DNA from: JAKVCB01 sp963578605
Lineage (GTDB): Bacteria; Planctomycetota; Planctomycetia; Pirellulales; Lacipirellulaceae
Direction: 5' to 3'
NCBI GenBank assembly: GCA_963578605.1
Contig: CAUZEA010000064.1
Span: forward strand, 1 to 33,190
DNA length: 33,190 bases
This document shows positions 1 to 8,192 of the stretch, piece by piece. A program made the position numbers and the translations under genes. The notes under the pieces are model-generated. The model did not search any database, was not told where the DNA came from, and worked only from the letters and a program-made list of their open reading frames with translations. Every line of letters starts with the position of its first letter. Positions within the stretch are counted from its first letter, which is position 1.

Positions 1-129
1 TTGCAATCGCTGTGCCAGTTGCACCGGACCAGAGACCCCTTGATATGCCACAAGTCACCCATTAAAGATCACTTGTGCTTTTTGCGAGAGACCAGCTACA
101 GCACCACTTGGTATCTGGCTGGACCGCCT

Positions 130-147
130 GTGTCATCAGAATGACAC
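130..147. terminator. Small hairpin downstream of the first hypothetical gene
   Basis: A perfect 7-bp inverted repeat, GTGTCAT-CAGA-ATGACAC, lies about 50 bp beyond the stop of the minus-strand gene ending at 198. There is no T-run on either side, so it would be a weak or factor-dependent terminator at best. Confidence 0.25.
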
Positions 148-197
148 GGCCTCTTTCCAGAATGAGACCGACTGAGAATGAGCCCAACCTGGATCTG

Positions 198-443
198 CTA
201 AGCGACAGGGCGGAAGTAGCGATAAGACATCAGCACTTCGTACAGGTCGGCCGAAATCGTGATTTCATCGCCGGAAAAGTCTTCGACCCACCCACGGCCG
301 CTCTCGACGGCATCGGCAAGTGCTGGAAGCACTTCGCTCAAAGCCAGGGTAACACACGGCCGAGCGGTAGCGGATGCATTGACGGAGTGCCGTGGCTCTT
401 GTTCTTCTGGTCCGTTAAAAATCCGTAGCTGGGTGGGAACCAT
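198..443 (-). CDS. Small conserved-looking hypothetical protein (81 aa)
   Basis: I do not recognise a named family. The frame can be extended to 479, but I place the start at ATG 443 because the minus strand reads AAGGAAG just upstream, a plausible ribosome binding site, and the extra 12 residues look like leader sequence. The product is small and acidic in its C-terminal half (…LSEVLPALADAVESGRGW…DEITISADLYEVLMSY…), with alternating hydrophobic residues compatible with a compact alpha/beta fold. It has no signal peptide, no membrane segment and no cysteine cluster. Its composition is like a normal protein rather than a shadow frame, and it resembles small hypothetical proteins I associate with planctomycetes. 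It stands alone: its upstream neighbour tex is on the other strand, more than 600 bp away. The competing plus-strand frames here are not convincing. Confidence 0.6.
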   Translation of the reverse strand: MVPTQLRIFNGPEEQEPRHSVNASATARPCVTLALSEVLPALADAVESGRGWVEDFSGDEITISADLYEVLMSYRYFRPVA

Positions 444-669
444 AGCTGCTTCCTTACATGCCAAGGGGGGCAAAGGCAATGACTGCAGCGTCGTACTGCA
501 TCTTCAAATACGTAAGCTCCCCCCTCCTATCGGGCTGTATCGGCATTTTGCATCTTGCGGGTTTGACCAATTTGCGGAGAATTTCAGTATTTGCTGAGTG
601 CCCGTGCTATCATGTCTGCACGGTTTGCTTGCATTGCTCCTGTTGTTCGGGGGGAATCACCAAAACTTG

Positions 670-711
670 ACAGCCTGTTTTGGTTACAGAACAGCCTGTT
701 TTGGTTGCAGA
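670..711. repeat. 21-bp tandem duplication, two copies
   Basis: ACAGCCTGTTTTGGTTACAGA at 670-690 is followed directly by the same sequence with one A-to-G change at 691-711 (20 of 21 identical). The pattern is that of a replication-slippage duplication. Confidence 0.9.
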
Positions 712-831
712 AAAATGCCAGCTTGCTGAACCAGCCAATAGAAACGAAGAACCGGTTGTTATGAAATGTAAGGCAGTTGGCGATATATTTCCATAAAGCC
801 GCAGCCTGGGCGACAATGATAGCATTGGAAA

Positions 832-857
832 GACCACCACACACATTGTTGGTGGTC
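832..857. promoter_or_regulatory. 8-bp inverted repeat upstream of tex
   Basis: GACCACCA at 832-839 and TGGTGGTC at 850-857 are perfect reverse complements separated by 10 nt. It could act as an RNA hairpin or as an operator. There is no T-run, so it is not a typical intrinsic terminator. Its role is unknown. Confidence 0.4.
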
Positions 858-1082
858 AGGTTTGAAATATCGGACCCACTGGCAAGGGGCTACTACGGTC
901 CCCCTGGGGCGCGGTCTGCACGAAAACGTTCAAACTTTGCTGATTTCGATTGTGTTATTCCCTCCTTGTTAGAGAAACGGCGTTTTTTCAGCGGCGGACA
1001 TCAAAAAAACCCTGTTTGACGAAGTATCTCTCTTTTTCAACAAAAGTAACTGTCGGTTCGAACCGAACTCTTGCCCACTCCC

Positions 1083-3587
1083 ATGTCAGACTCCGCTGCG
1101 TTGGATATCTCTCAGCTCACGCGTAAATTGGACCTACCTGAACAGTCGGTCGCAGAAACGGTGCGTCTGCTTGACGAAGGCAATACGGTGCCGTTTATCA
1201 CACGTTACCGCCGGGATCAAACGGGGGGACTCGACGAGCAACAAATCGATCGGGTGCAAACTGTCTTGAGACAGCATCGACAGCTCTCCGATCGCAAACA
1301 AACGATCCTGCGGTCGGTCAAGGCACAAAACAAATTGACGGAGGATCTCCGCTCACAAATCGAAAAAGCGGCTGATCTCAAGCGGCTTGAAGACCTCTAT
1401 CTTCCCTTCAAACCGAAAAAAGAGTCGCTGGCAAGCAAAGCCCGCGATGCAGGGTTGGGTCCCCTGGCTGGAGAAATTCTCGCCGAAGCACCCAACTGTG
1501 TCGATCTCGATAAACGTGCTGCCGACTTCGTGAATGAGGATAAGGGAGTCAACGATATTGCCAGCGCACTGCTTGGTGCGGGACATGTCCTCACCGAGCA
1601 GTTCAGCGAACGAGCTGACGTACGAGGGCGGATCCGCAAACTCTACCGCGGGAGTGGGCAACTCCGCAGCACCAAACTCGAAAGTAACGAAAAGAAAAAC
1701 AGGCAATACAAGGACTATCTGGACTACCGGGAACACATTCATCGCATTCCTCCACACCGAGTCCTGGCAATCAACCGCGGTGAAAAATCGAAAGTCCTCC
1801 GTGTCAAGATCGAAGTCGACGAAGGTGCGATCTCCCAACTCGCGACGGACCTGCTCGTCAAAGCGGATCATGAACACAAAGATTTCCTGACCGGCTGTAC
1901 CAAGGACATGGTCAACCGCCTGTTACTGCCAAGTCTTGAGCGGGAAATTCGCCGCGAGATGTCGGAAAAAGCCGAGACGCATGCCATTTCGGTGTTTGCC
2001 AAGAACCTTCGAAATCTGTTGTTGCAACCACCCCTGCCGGGTCGTCGCGTGTTGGCTATTGATCCGGGGTTCAAGGCAGGATGTAAACTGGCGGCGATCA
2101 ACGAAACGGGCGAACTCCTCGACCATGGTCTGGTTTACATCGTTGGCAGTGAAGAAAAAACGAAAACGGCACGCGAAAAAATCGTCGAGCTCATCCGGCA
2201 ACACCAACTTCAGGTCGTCGCCATCGGCAACGGCACTGCTTGTCGACAAATCGAGGAACTCATCGCCACGACTTTGAGCGACGAACTACAAGGCCAGGAA
2301 GTGGAATACATCATTGTCAACGAGGCAGGTGCAAGTGTCTATTCGACAAGCGAAATTGGCCGCGAAGAATTACCCGATTGCGATCCAATGCAGCGGAGTG
2401 CCGTTTCGATAGGCCGCCGCCTGCAGGATCCCCTGAGCGAATTTGTAAAAATCGATCCTGCCAGTATTGGGGTCGGGCTCTACCAGCACGATGCCAAAGC
2501 AAAGCATTTGAGCGACATGCTCGATGAAGTGGTCCAATCGTGTGTGAGTTATGTGGGTGTCGACTTGAACACGGCTAGCGCAGCACTGTTGCGGTATGTT
2601 TCCGGCATGAATCAATTGACGGCCAGAAAAGTTTGCGAACATCGCCGGCAGCATGGCCCTTTCCGTAATCGAGCCCAGCTACTTGAAGTCAGCAGTCTGG
2701 GTGATGCAACGTTTGTTCAGGCTGCGGGCTTCCTGAAGATCGAAGGGGGAGATAATCCGTTCGATGGAACCTGGATCCACCCCGAAAACTACGCGGCTAC
2801 CACAAAATTCCTGGATAAACTGTCGATCGACCATACAGAACTCACTGGCAAAACCTTTATAGAGCAGTTGCAAAAAAGGTCCGAACTCAACCGGGAAGAA
2901 CTCGCCTCGGAATTAGAGATCGGAAAATTTACCCTGGAAAGCATCCTCGATTCGCTGTCCAAACCAGGCCGTGATCCGCGCGATGATTTGCCCCCGCCAA
3001 TCTTCCGCCGTGATATTGTCAAGTTTGAACAACTCCAGCCTGGTATGGAGTTGCGCGGCACCGTACTGAATGTGGTCGATTTCGGAGCGTTCGTTGATGT
3101 CGGACTCCCCGACAGTGGTTTGGTGCATATCAGCCAACTTAGCAATGGTTTTGTTCGCGACCCCCATTCAACAATCGCAGTAGGAGACCAGGTGAGAATT
3201 TGGGTCGCCTCGATTGATCAGGAGCGCCATCGCGTAGCCCTGACCATGATCGAACCCGGTACAGAAAAACCACCCGAACAGCGATACCCAAAACGCAAAC
3301 AAACCCGTCAAAGTTCAACTGAAAACCAAAAACCAGAACGTCCTGTCCAGCGCGGCAAGAAACGCTCCACCAACAATGGTTCAAAGCGGCCCTATGGCAA
3401 AAAAGGCCAGCGCCAACCATCCCGCCCGACCGGGCCACGCTCTTACGAAAAACGGGCCACCAAGAACCTCGTACCCATCTCCAAAGATATGGAAGAAGGC
3501 AAGGAATCGATGCGATCCTTTGGCGACCTGTTGCAGTATCGCCAGAAGAAAACCGATCAGGATCCGCCCGACCCGTCTAAAAAATAG
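1083..3587 (+). CDS. tex: Tex-family RNA-binding / transcription accessory protein
   Basis: Tex proteins are cytoplasmic nucleic-acid-binding factors linked to transcription. The order of domains is complete: an N-terminal helical Tex region (about residues 1-310, with the family-typical 'VPFITRYRRD' segment near the start), a YqgF/RNase H-like domain beginning at 'RVLAIDPGFKAG' (about residue 320), a helix-hairpin-helix region (about 490-555, 'DLNTASAALLRYVSGM…GPFRNR'), and an S1 domain at about 652-722 ('GMELRGTVLNVVDFGAFVDVG…LVHISQLS'). I chose ATG 1083 rather than the TTG at 1071 because the family starts close to the first helix. The product is about 834 aa. The last 110 residues form a lysine/arginine/proline-rich disordered tail, longer than in E. 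coli-type Tex (about 770 aa), which may add RNA affinity. It is apparently monocistronic. Confidence 0.95.
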   Translation: MSDSAALDISQLTRKLDLPEQSVAETVRLLDEGNTVPFITRYRRDQTGGLDEQQIDRVQTVLRQHRQLSDRKQTILRSVKAQNKLTEDLRSQIEKAADLKRLEDLYLPFKPKKESLASKARDAGLGPLAGEILAEAPNCVDLDKRAADFVNEDKGVNDIASALLGAGHVLTEQFSERADVRGRIRKLYRGSGQLRSTKLESNEKKNRQYKDYLDYREHIHRIPPHRVLAINRGEKSKVLRVKIEVDEGAISQLATDLLVKADHEHKDFLTGCTKDMVNRLLLPSLEREIRREMSEKAETHAISVFAKNLRNLLLQPPLPGRRVLAIDPGFKAGCKLAAINETGELLDHGLVYIVGSEEKTKTAREKIVELIRQHQLQVVAIGNGTACRQIEELIATTLSDELQGQEVEYIIVNEAGASVYSTSEIGREELPDCDPMQRSAVSIGRRLQDPLSEFVKIDPASIGVGLYQHDAKAKHLSDMLDEVVQSCVSYVGVDLNTASAALLRYVSGMNQLTARKVCEHRRQHGPFRNRAQLLEVSSLGDATFVQAAGFLKIEGGDNPFDGTWIHPENYAATTKFLDKLSIDHTELTGKTFIEQLQKRSELNREELASELEIGKFTLESILDSLSKPGRDPRDDLPPPIFRRDIVKFEQLQPGMELRGTVLNVVDFGAFVDVGLPDSGLVHISQLSNGFVRDPHSTIAVGDQVRIWVASIDQERHRVALTMIEPGTEKPPEQRYPKRKQTRQSSTENQKPERPVQRGKKRSTNNGSKRPYGKKGQRQPSRPTGPRSYEKRATKNLVPISKDMEEGKESMRSFGDLLQYRQKKTDQDPPDPSKK

Positions 3588-3966
3588 ACCTCTGCGCCAG
3601 AATTCATGGGTGAAATCGCCCCGGATCCGCGGCTTGACGGTGCTGTTTTCTCAAGCATGCAGCGCTACCAGAAAGAGGTGCTACCAGAAAGAGTTGGTAA
3701 GAAATTGCAAAGCTCTGGTCGACCAGTCGAGTCAAGGCCCAGCAGGACCAAGTGACCATTTCCGCCAGCATCGCCCGACGAGCAGTCGATTTCACCCATC
3801 GATACTCGTGGCGAGACCAGGGTGACTTTCCAGCCTCGTTACGGTTGAATCTTGCCGCATTGCATCGACCCCTCTTCCAAACCCGCACCAAGGTTAGGTC
3901 TGTCTTCACAAGGGGACGCTCGGCTAGGGCTTCCCCCTACCCGCAGGATCGGTTATCCATGGTTCT
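3588..3966. other. Intergenic region with a short tandem repeat
   Basis: About 380 bp between tex and the next plus-strand gene. No frame with convincing protein composition was found on either strand. The only structure noted is the 16-bp tandem repeat at 3664-3695. Confidence 0.45.
3664..3695. repeat. 16-bp tandem duplication, two copies
   Basis: GCTACCAGAAAGAGGT at 3664-3679 is followed immediately by GCTACCAGAAAGAGTT at 3680-3695 (15 of 16 identical). Confidence 0.9.
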
Positions 3967-4449
3967 ATGGATTTTCGATCACGACTTCAAAAAGCGGCAG
4001 AGCGGGGCCAGCGGACACGGGATGAAAAGCTCCGCCAGGAACAAGCCAAAGCACTCAGTGAAGAAGAGTGGAAGCGGCTCCACTCCAACCATCGACTCGC
4101 CCTGACCGAACATATCGAAGTTTGTCTCAAGCAACTCGCTGACAATATCCCCGGATTTCGCTTCGAAACAATCGTCGACGAAACCGGTTGGGGAACTGCC
4201 GTCAGTCGAGACGATATCAAGCTCGCCAAAAGGCATCGCGAGAATTATTTCAGCCGACTTAAGCTCGTCATCAGCCCCTCCAACAAATACCATGTTCTGG
4301 AATTGATCGCCAAAGGGACGATTCGCAACCGCGAATCGTTTAGCCGCAAAAACTTCCAGCGGCTCAACGAAGTCGACGAAGAGAGCTTCCACAAACTGAT
4401 CGAATTGTGGGTACTCGACTATGCCGAAATGTTTGCCGCAGCCGGGTAG
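3967..4449 (+). CDS. Hypothetical protein, 160 aa, with charged N-terminal helix
   Basis: No named family is recognised. The product is soluble, with no signal peptide or membrane segment. Residues 1-40 are highly charged and helical ('RLQKAAERGQRTRDEKLRQEQ'-like, rich in E/K/R/Q) and could form a short coiled coil. The rest looks like a compact alpha/beta domain with a central 'GFRFETIVDETGWGTAVSRDD' segment, a strand-like 'SRLKLVISPSN' and a C-terminal helix. Composition, lack of low complexity and codon pattern support a real gene. The start at ATG 3967 is the only good one. The gene converges with the minus-strand hypothetical gene ending at 4492, with about 40 bp between them. It seems to belong to the pool of planctomycete-restricted hypotheticals, but that is inference. 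Confidence 0.75.
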   Translation: MDFRSRLQKAAERGQRTRDEKLRQEQAKALSEEEWKRLHSNHRLALTEHIEVCLKQLADNIPGFRFETIVDETGWGTAVSRDDIKLAKRHRENYFSRLKLVISPSNKYHVLELIAKGTIRNRESFSRKNFQRLNEVDEESFHKLIELWVLDYAEMFAAAG

Positions 4450-4491
4450 TCACCCGGGCACTGGCAAACGGCCCTGCCGGTGCTTCGGGGC

Positions 4492-5352
4492 TCACGAACT
4501 GTCTCCGGGAATCAGAGCCAGTTCTTTTAGCGCATCAAGGCTCGCCAGCAGGTCGTCACGTGAAATATCGCTCCAGTCCGTCATCTTATGGGCCAAGATC
4601 ACCAACTTGAATTGCTCAAAAGCCTCGGCGATATCGTCCGGTAAATCAGGGAGATTCGCAAACGGACGCTTTCGCGCCGGCTTTGCACGTTCGTGAGTGT
4701 CTCCCGTTGGGCTCTGGGCTTTGGTCCGTTTGGCTGAAGAACCCGCGTCTTCGCCCTTGGACTGTGGGTTGTCCTTGGGGGTTGCACTCGTATCGTCAGG
4801 ATCCCGAACGCTTGCCGTCGTTGCAGTGGCGGGAGTCAACCAATCGCCAGATACTTCCGCACCTTCCTCCATCTCGGTGAAAATGATCTCCCCTTCTCGA
4901 GGCTTGAGTTCCTCGGGCGCGCCGTGAGCTTCCCAACGGCTCGCACGCATTTGTGAAACCGACCAGCCGTGCTGAACCGCCCCTTCGAGCCACATCTCCG
5001 AGTCATCCCATTCTGTCGCTACCTGAAAATGACTCCAAAACAAGCCGGGGTATTCTTCCCACACTTTGCCAAACTCTTGATGAACCCGCCGCAATCTGCC
5101 AACGTGCTGGCCTGTGACGCCGCCCACCAAGCTGCCCCACTTTTCATCCGCATAATCGGTTGCGGGATGACCCCCTTTTTCAAGCGTTTCCCGCCACTGA
5201 CCAATAATCTGGCCTTTTTCCCAGTTGGTCGTGCTCACCAGCCGGTTCCACTGGTTGACGTATTGGCCCGATGCGTTCGCAAGCGATTCGAGAGTTGTCG
5301 CGTCCGCAGGTGCGCTGCTTTGATCTGCAGAATATTTTTCTAGTTGGGGCAT
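4492..5352 (-). CDS. Hypothetical protein with YhcG/DUF1016_N-like N-terminal helical motif
   Basis: The start at ATG 5352 is supported by a strong Shine-Dalgarno, GGAGGTG on the minus strand (5367-5361), 8 nt upstream. The 286-aa product has two parts. Residues about 35-145 are a helical domain containing 'GLFWSHFQVA…WLEGAVQHGWSVSQMRASRWEA'. The pattern LxWSHF…(W/Y)LExAxxxGWSVxxxR resembles the motif of YhcG/DUF1016_N and related ParB-like helical DNA-associated proteins, though I cannot confirm homology without a profile search. Residues about 150-235 are acidic and low complexity (T/S/E/P/K-rich linker), followed by a short conserved-looking C-terminal helix pair ('FANLPDLPDDIAEAFEQFK…ALKELALIP'). 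No membrane segment is seen. No nuclease domain like that of YhcG is visible, so a nucleic-acid-binding or regulatory role is possible but unproven. Confidence 0.8.
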   Translation of the reverse strand: MPQLEKYSADQSSAPADATTLESLANASGQYVNQWNRLVSTTNWEKGQIIGQWRETLEKGGHPATDYADEKWGSLVGGVTGQHVGRLRRVHQEFGKVWEEYPGLFWSHFQVATEWDDSEMWLEGAVQHGWSVSQMRASRWEAHGAPEELKPREGEIIFTEMEEGAEVSGDWLTPATATTASVRDPDDTSATPKDNPQSKGEDAGSSAKRTKAQSPTGDTHERAKPARKRPFANLPDLPDDIAEAFEQFKLVILAHKMTDWSDISRDDLLASLDALKELALIPGDSS

Positions 5353-5757
5353 CCGTGCAGCACCTCCAGAGATGTTTTCTTAAGGATGAAGAGCAATACG
5401 CCAAGGCAAAACCGAAACGACCTGGCCCGGCAGCAAAGCTATCCCTTCAATCAACAAACGCCGAGTCAACGAATGGTGCACAACTGGGTGCGGAACCGTC
5501 AACCGGTGCCCGCTGACCCGTTGGAATGTTGTCGTAGCCAGCGAGCCAGATCGACGATTACCACGGGAAAACAGCCCTGCTTACGGCGCAACCCTGCCGA
5601 TCACACCACGAGGAACCCTGGGGAAAAGTTGTCGAATGCACTCGACCCGTGGCCAACAGAAAACGGCAGACCGATCTCCACGGCACCTTTTTTTGCTTTC
5701 GCAACAACGCAGCGATCCGCAATCCGCAAAATCAAAAAGGTTGTGCCGGGTCACGTT
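5353..5757. other. Intergenic region, nothing recognised
   Basis: About 405 bp between two minus-strand genes. Plus-strand open frames run through it but have arginine/serine/proline-rich shadow composition. No repeat, terminator-like hairpin with T-run or RNA gene was seen, apart from the ribosome binding site of the 4492-5352 gene at 5361-5367. Confidence 0.45.
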
Positions 5758-5973
5758 TCAACCGTCTGGAGCCCGCTCATCCGACTCGAATCCGCTCGTG
5801 CGGTGCGAACCGTCACAGAAAGGTCGATCCTTCGAGTGCCCGCAACGGCACAGGGCAATGGTCGGCTTGTCGGGGCTCAAGGGATAAGCGTTACCTGCCG
5901 AATCGGACAGCTCGACCGCTCCCTCCACAAGCAACGGGCCATTGGGTCGCATCCGAATTTTTACGTCGGCCAT
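5758..5973 (-). CDS. CDGSH-type [2Fe-2S] iron-sulfur protein
   Basis: A 71-aa protein carrying the full CDGSH motif CRCGHSKDRPFCDGSH at residues 42-57. C42, C44, C53 and H57 are the expected 3Cys-1His ligands of a redox-active [2Fe-2S] cluster. Small bacterial CDGSH proteins are soluble electron-transfer or redox-sensing proteins. This one has a single CDGSH motif and a short N-terminal beta-rich segment ('KIRMRPNGPLLVEGAVEL'), typical of the bacterial single-domain group, and no membrane anchor. The start at ATG 5973 is supported by AGGAGTG a few bases upstream. It lies 68 bp downstream of the anti-sigma gene on the same strand, so it may be the third gene of the sigma/anti-sigma transcript. 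That would fit a redox or stress role, but co-transcription is inference. Confidence 0.9.
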   Translation of the reverse strand: MADVKIRMRPNGPLLVEGAVELSDSAGNAYPLSPDKPTIALCRCGHSKDRPFCDGSHRTSGFESDERAPDG

Positions 5974-6041
5974 GAATCACTCCTGTTCTTCCGCTGGATT
6001 TTCCCGGCTTCCCACCCAAATCAAGACCGCTACCCGCAACT

Positions 6042-7526
6042 TCACTCTTGCTGAGCCGCTTCACCGGGAGATTCTTCCCGCAAATCCGGTTGCGTTGAAA
6101 CCGATTCTGGTAGGGCAGTCGTGCCGAGCACAAAGACCACTTGGATCAGATTGTCGCCGACCAACCGCGATCGGGCAATGGCCTTCCGCTCGGCTTTCGC
6201 GGCGCTCGACTGGGCAGCGGACAGCTTGCTCGCCCCCTGCAGCCCAGCTTTGGCAGCCTTGGCCAGAGAGGGTGAACGAACCGCCGGTTTTACTGGCTGA
6301 CGAGCCCGTTGCGCGGGGGAAATTTGCCCGCGATTGAACTGCTGCAGCCCAATCCAGGACGAGTCTTCTGCCAACTGGCTATCGACCGTTTTGTCCCTGC
6401 GGGCGACTGCGTGGCGGGAATTGAGTTGTCCTTCCGGCACATCCACCTCAATCGCCAGGAAGTTGTGTTCATCGCTTTGGAGTTTTTCCAGACAGGACAA
6501 AACATTGGCCTCGGGTGCTTCGATCATGATCACCTCCACCGATTCTCCGCCGTCGGCGCGCGATTCACCCTCAGCACGCGGATCGACCAGTGTCCCAGCA
6601 AGCCCCGCGGCAGAATCGGCACTCTTGCCTGAAACACGATCGAGGCTACGCTTTTGATTTTCAACACTTTTTTCGTCAACATCGTCAGCACCCACGCCGA
6701 ATCGACGTCGAGCCCCTTGGTCGGTCAAGACACGATTTGCCGCCCTCAACTCCCGGACACCATCCAAATCAGGACGATCGATCAACCCTTCGCTCTCCAG
6801 TAGGTTTTCGAAAGCACGGTTCCGACGTGCACTAGCAGGCATAACGACATGCACGACCAAGATCGGGGTGTCGGCCGACTGGGCGAATTGGGAAGGTGTC
6901 TTGAAGAGTTCCTCCTCCTGCTCATCTGACTCGGCAAATTGGGAATGGGAATATGTCTTGAAGCGTTCCTCTTCCTGCTCATCTGCCAGCAGTTTCGCAT
7001 TCCCGGTTGGTGTTTTGTGTGACGAACTCAAATCGGCGGCGATTTCGTCGAAGGCTTCGTTCCCGGGATTTTCTCCCGCTTGAGGGTTTGTCCACTCCGA
7101 ATCGTGACTTCGATTTTGTAGCCCCTGCATGGAACGGCGCGCTATGTCCGGATTCGGCTGGTTGAGGTTCGATCGCTCCTGGTAGATCATCAGCGCGATC
7201 GACGCGGCAACGGCTAGACCTGCCCAAATCCATCCGCGGGACGAGCGACCAATCGTCAGCTTTGGGTTTGCGATGCGTTCGGTGCCACCTTGCTGCTTCT
7301 CGATTCTCTTCAGAACCGCGTCGCGCAAATCTGCCCGGGCCGGTTGCGGTGGAAGTCGGCGCACTAACGATGAGACGGCTCGCAATTGCTCAACCTGCTT
7401 CTGTGCCTCTGGGTGAGCAAGCAGATGCCGCTCGACTTGTACCCGCTCTTCGCTCGAGAGTGCATCATCCAAGTACGCACTCAGCAGTTCATCGGGAAGT
7501 TCGTCAAGTGAATTCGGATCAGCCAT
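6042..7526 (-). CDS. Membrane-anchored anti-sigma factor, partner of the adjacent ECF sigma factor
   Basis: The gene follows the ECF sigma gene directly. The N-terminal domain ('LPDELLSAYLDDALSSEERVQVERHLLAHPEA') has the helical layout of anti-sigma/zf-HC2-like domains, but the H-x3-C-x2-C zinc ligands are missing (the sequence reads HLLAHPEAQKQVEQL). One membrane helix follows ('WIWAGLAVAASIALMIY', about residues 98-115). The remaining roughly 360 residues would be extracytoplasmic: a low-complexity acidic linker with an internal tandem repeat ('DEQEEERFKTYSHSQFAES' / 'DEQEEELFKTPSQFAQS'), then a mixed region ending in an S/A/Q-rich tail. ATG 7526 fits homologous N-termini ('MADPNSLDELPDELL'). 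An upstream ATG at 7562, 9 nt after the sigma stop, is also possible. It probably sequesters the sigma factor at the membrane until a signal releases it. Confidence 0.8.
   Translation of the reverse strand: MADPNSLDELPDELLSAYLDDALSSEERVQVERHLLAHPEAQKQVEQLRAVSSLVRRLPPQPARADLRDAVLKRIEKQQGGTERIANPKLTIGRSSRGWIWAGLAVAASIALMIYQERSNLNQPNPDIARRSMQGLQNRSHDSEWTNPQAGENPGNEAFDEIAADLSSSHKTPTGNAKLLADEQEEERFKTYSHSQFAESDEQEEELFKTPSQFAQSADTPILVVHVVMPASARRNRAFENLLESEGLIDRPDLDGVRELRAANRVLTDQGARRRFGVGADDVDEKSVENQKRSLDRVSGKSADSAAGLAGTLVDPRAEGESRADGGESVEVIMIEAPEANVLSCLEKLQSDEHNFLAIEVDVPEGQLNSRHAVARRDKTVDSQLAEDSSWIGLQQFNRGQISPAQRARQPVKPAVRSPSLAKAAKAGLQGASKLSAAQSSAAKAERKAIARSRLVGDNLIQVVFVLGTTALPESVSTQPDLREESPGEAAQQE
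6877..6984. repeat. Imperfect in-frame tandem duplication inside the anti-sigma gene
   Basis: Copy 1 (6877-6927, 51 nt) and copy 2 (6928-6984, 57 nt) both run from GACT(G/C)GGC(G/A)AATTGGGAA to TTCCTC(C/T)TCCTGCTCATCT. Copy 2 has 6 extra bases, so the frame is kept. The encoded periplasmic linker contains the acidic DEQEEExFKT unit twice. Confidence 0.85.
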
Positions 7527-7571
7527 CTTTACTATCGCCGGCAGCGGCGGCGACCCATTCATGTGGTGTTG

Positions 7572-8177
7572 CTATCGTGCCGCTTTTCTTGAAGTTGCTT
7601 GTTGTTGGTCGGTTTCGCCCAGCTCCACAGTTAGCCAAGGAGCCAGCAGATCGCGGAGTTGAATCCGTGCCCGGTACAAACGGCTGCGGACCGTCCCCAC
7701 CGGAATCTCGAGAATCTGGGCAATTTGCTCGTACGCACACCCTTCCAACTCACGTAACACTATCACTTGTCGAAACTCCTCATCAAGTTGACCCAATGCC
7801 GTATGCACCACACGGGCTTGTTCCTCTCGCAGAATACCCGTTTCGACAGTTGCTCCCAAATCGATTGGCTCATTTCCCAAGCTGTCTTTTGCTTGATCAA
7901 GGGACTGCATCGGACGGCGGCGGCGGACGCGGGTCATCGCTAAATTGAATGCAATCCGGTAAAGCCAGGTATAAAATGCCGCCTCGCCGCGAAACGATGC
8001 CAACCGGGTGTAGGCCTGGACAAACGCGTCTTGCGCCACGTCGTGGGCATCTTCGACCGAACCAAGATATCGGCTGATCGCATGGATCAGGCGGTCCTGA
8101 TACCGCTCCACCAGCTGGCCAAAGGCTTCTTTTTGCCCAGCAAGCGCTGCCGCTACGAACTGGAAGTCATCTTTCAC
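7572..8177 (-). CDS. ECF-type RNA polymerase sigma factor (RpoE-like)
   Basis: A 201-aa sigma-70 family protein with only regions 2 and 4. Region 2 spans about residues 18-90 ('FGQLVERYQDRLIHAISRYL', 'DAHDVAQDAFVQAYTRL', 'FYTWLYRIAFNLAMTRVRRRR'). Region 4 spans about 128-178 ('LDEEFRQVIVLRELEGCAYE', 'IPVGTVRSRLYRARIQLRDLL', the helix-turn-helix). It directs RNA polymerase to a dedicated promoter set. The start is a GTG at 8177; no better start lies upstream before an in-frame stop. A good ECF promoter (GGAAC-N17-CGTCTCA) ends about 16 nt before the start codon, so the leader is very short and the gene probably activates itself. The anti-sigma gene follows within 10-50 nt, which indicates co-transcription and probably translational coupling. 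Confidence 0.95.
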   Translation of the reverse strand: MKDDFQFVAAALAGQKEAFGQLVERYQDRLIHAISRYLGSVEDAHDVAQDAFVQAYTRLASFRGEAAFYTWLYRIAFNLAMTRVRRRRPMQSLDQAKDSLGNEPIDLGATVETGILREEQARVVHTALGQLDEEFRQVIVLRELEGCAYEQIAQILEIPVGTVRSRLYRARIQLRDLLAPWLTVELGETDQQQATSRKAAR

Positions 8178-8192
8178 GCTACTATTGTCACT

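Larger units (their letters stand above)
444..1082. other. Intergenic region without a convincing gene
   Basis: About 640 bp between divergent genes. Open frames on both strands are short, overlap one another and have unnatural composition, so I call none of them. The stretch holds a two-copy 21-bp tandem repeat (670-711) and a perfect 8-bp inverted repeat (832-857), and must contain the promoters of the minus-strand gene and of tex. No clear -35/-10 pair was seen for tex. Confidence 0.5.

Noticed and set aside
667..695. TTGACA promoter near the 21-bp repeat
   Set aside because: No -10 box at suitable spacing and far from the tex start.
584..846. Two overlapping minus-strand frames of 78-86 aa
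   Set aside because: They read through the 21-bp tandem repeat, overlap in two frames, and have unnatural composition with no start signal.
5344..6054. 236-aa plus-strand open frame
   Set aside because: Arg/Ser/Pro-rich shadow composition, and it overlaps the CDGSH gene, which is certain.
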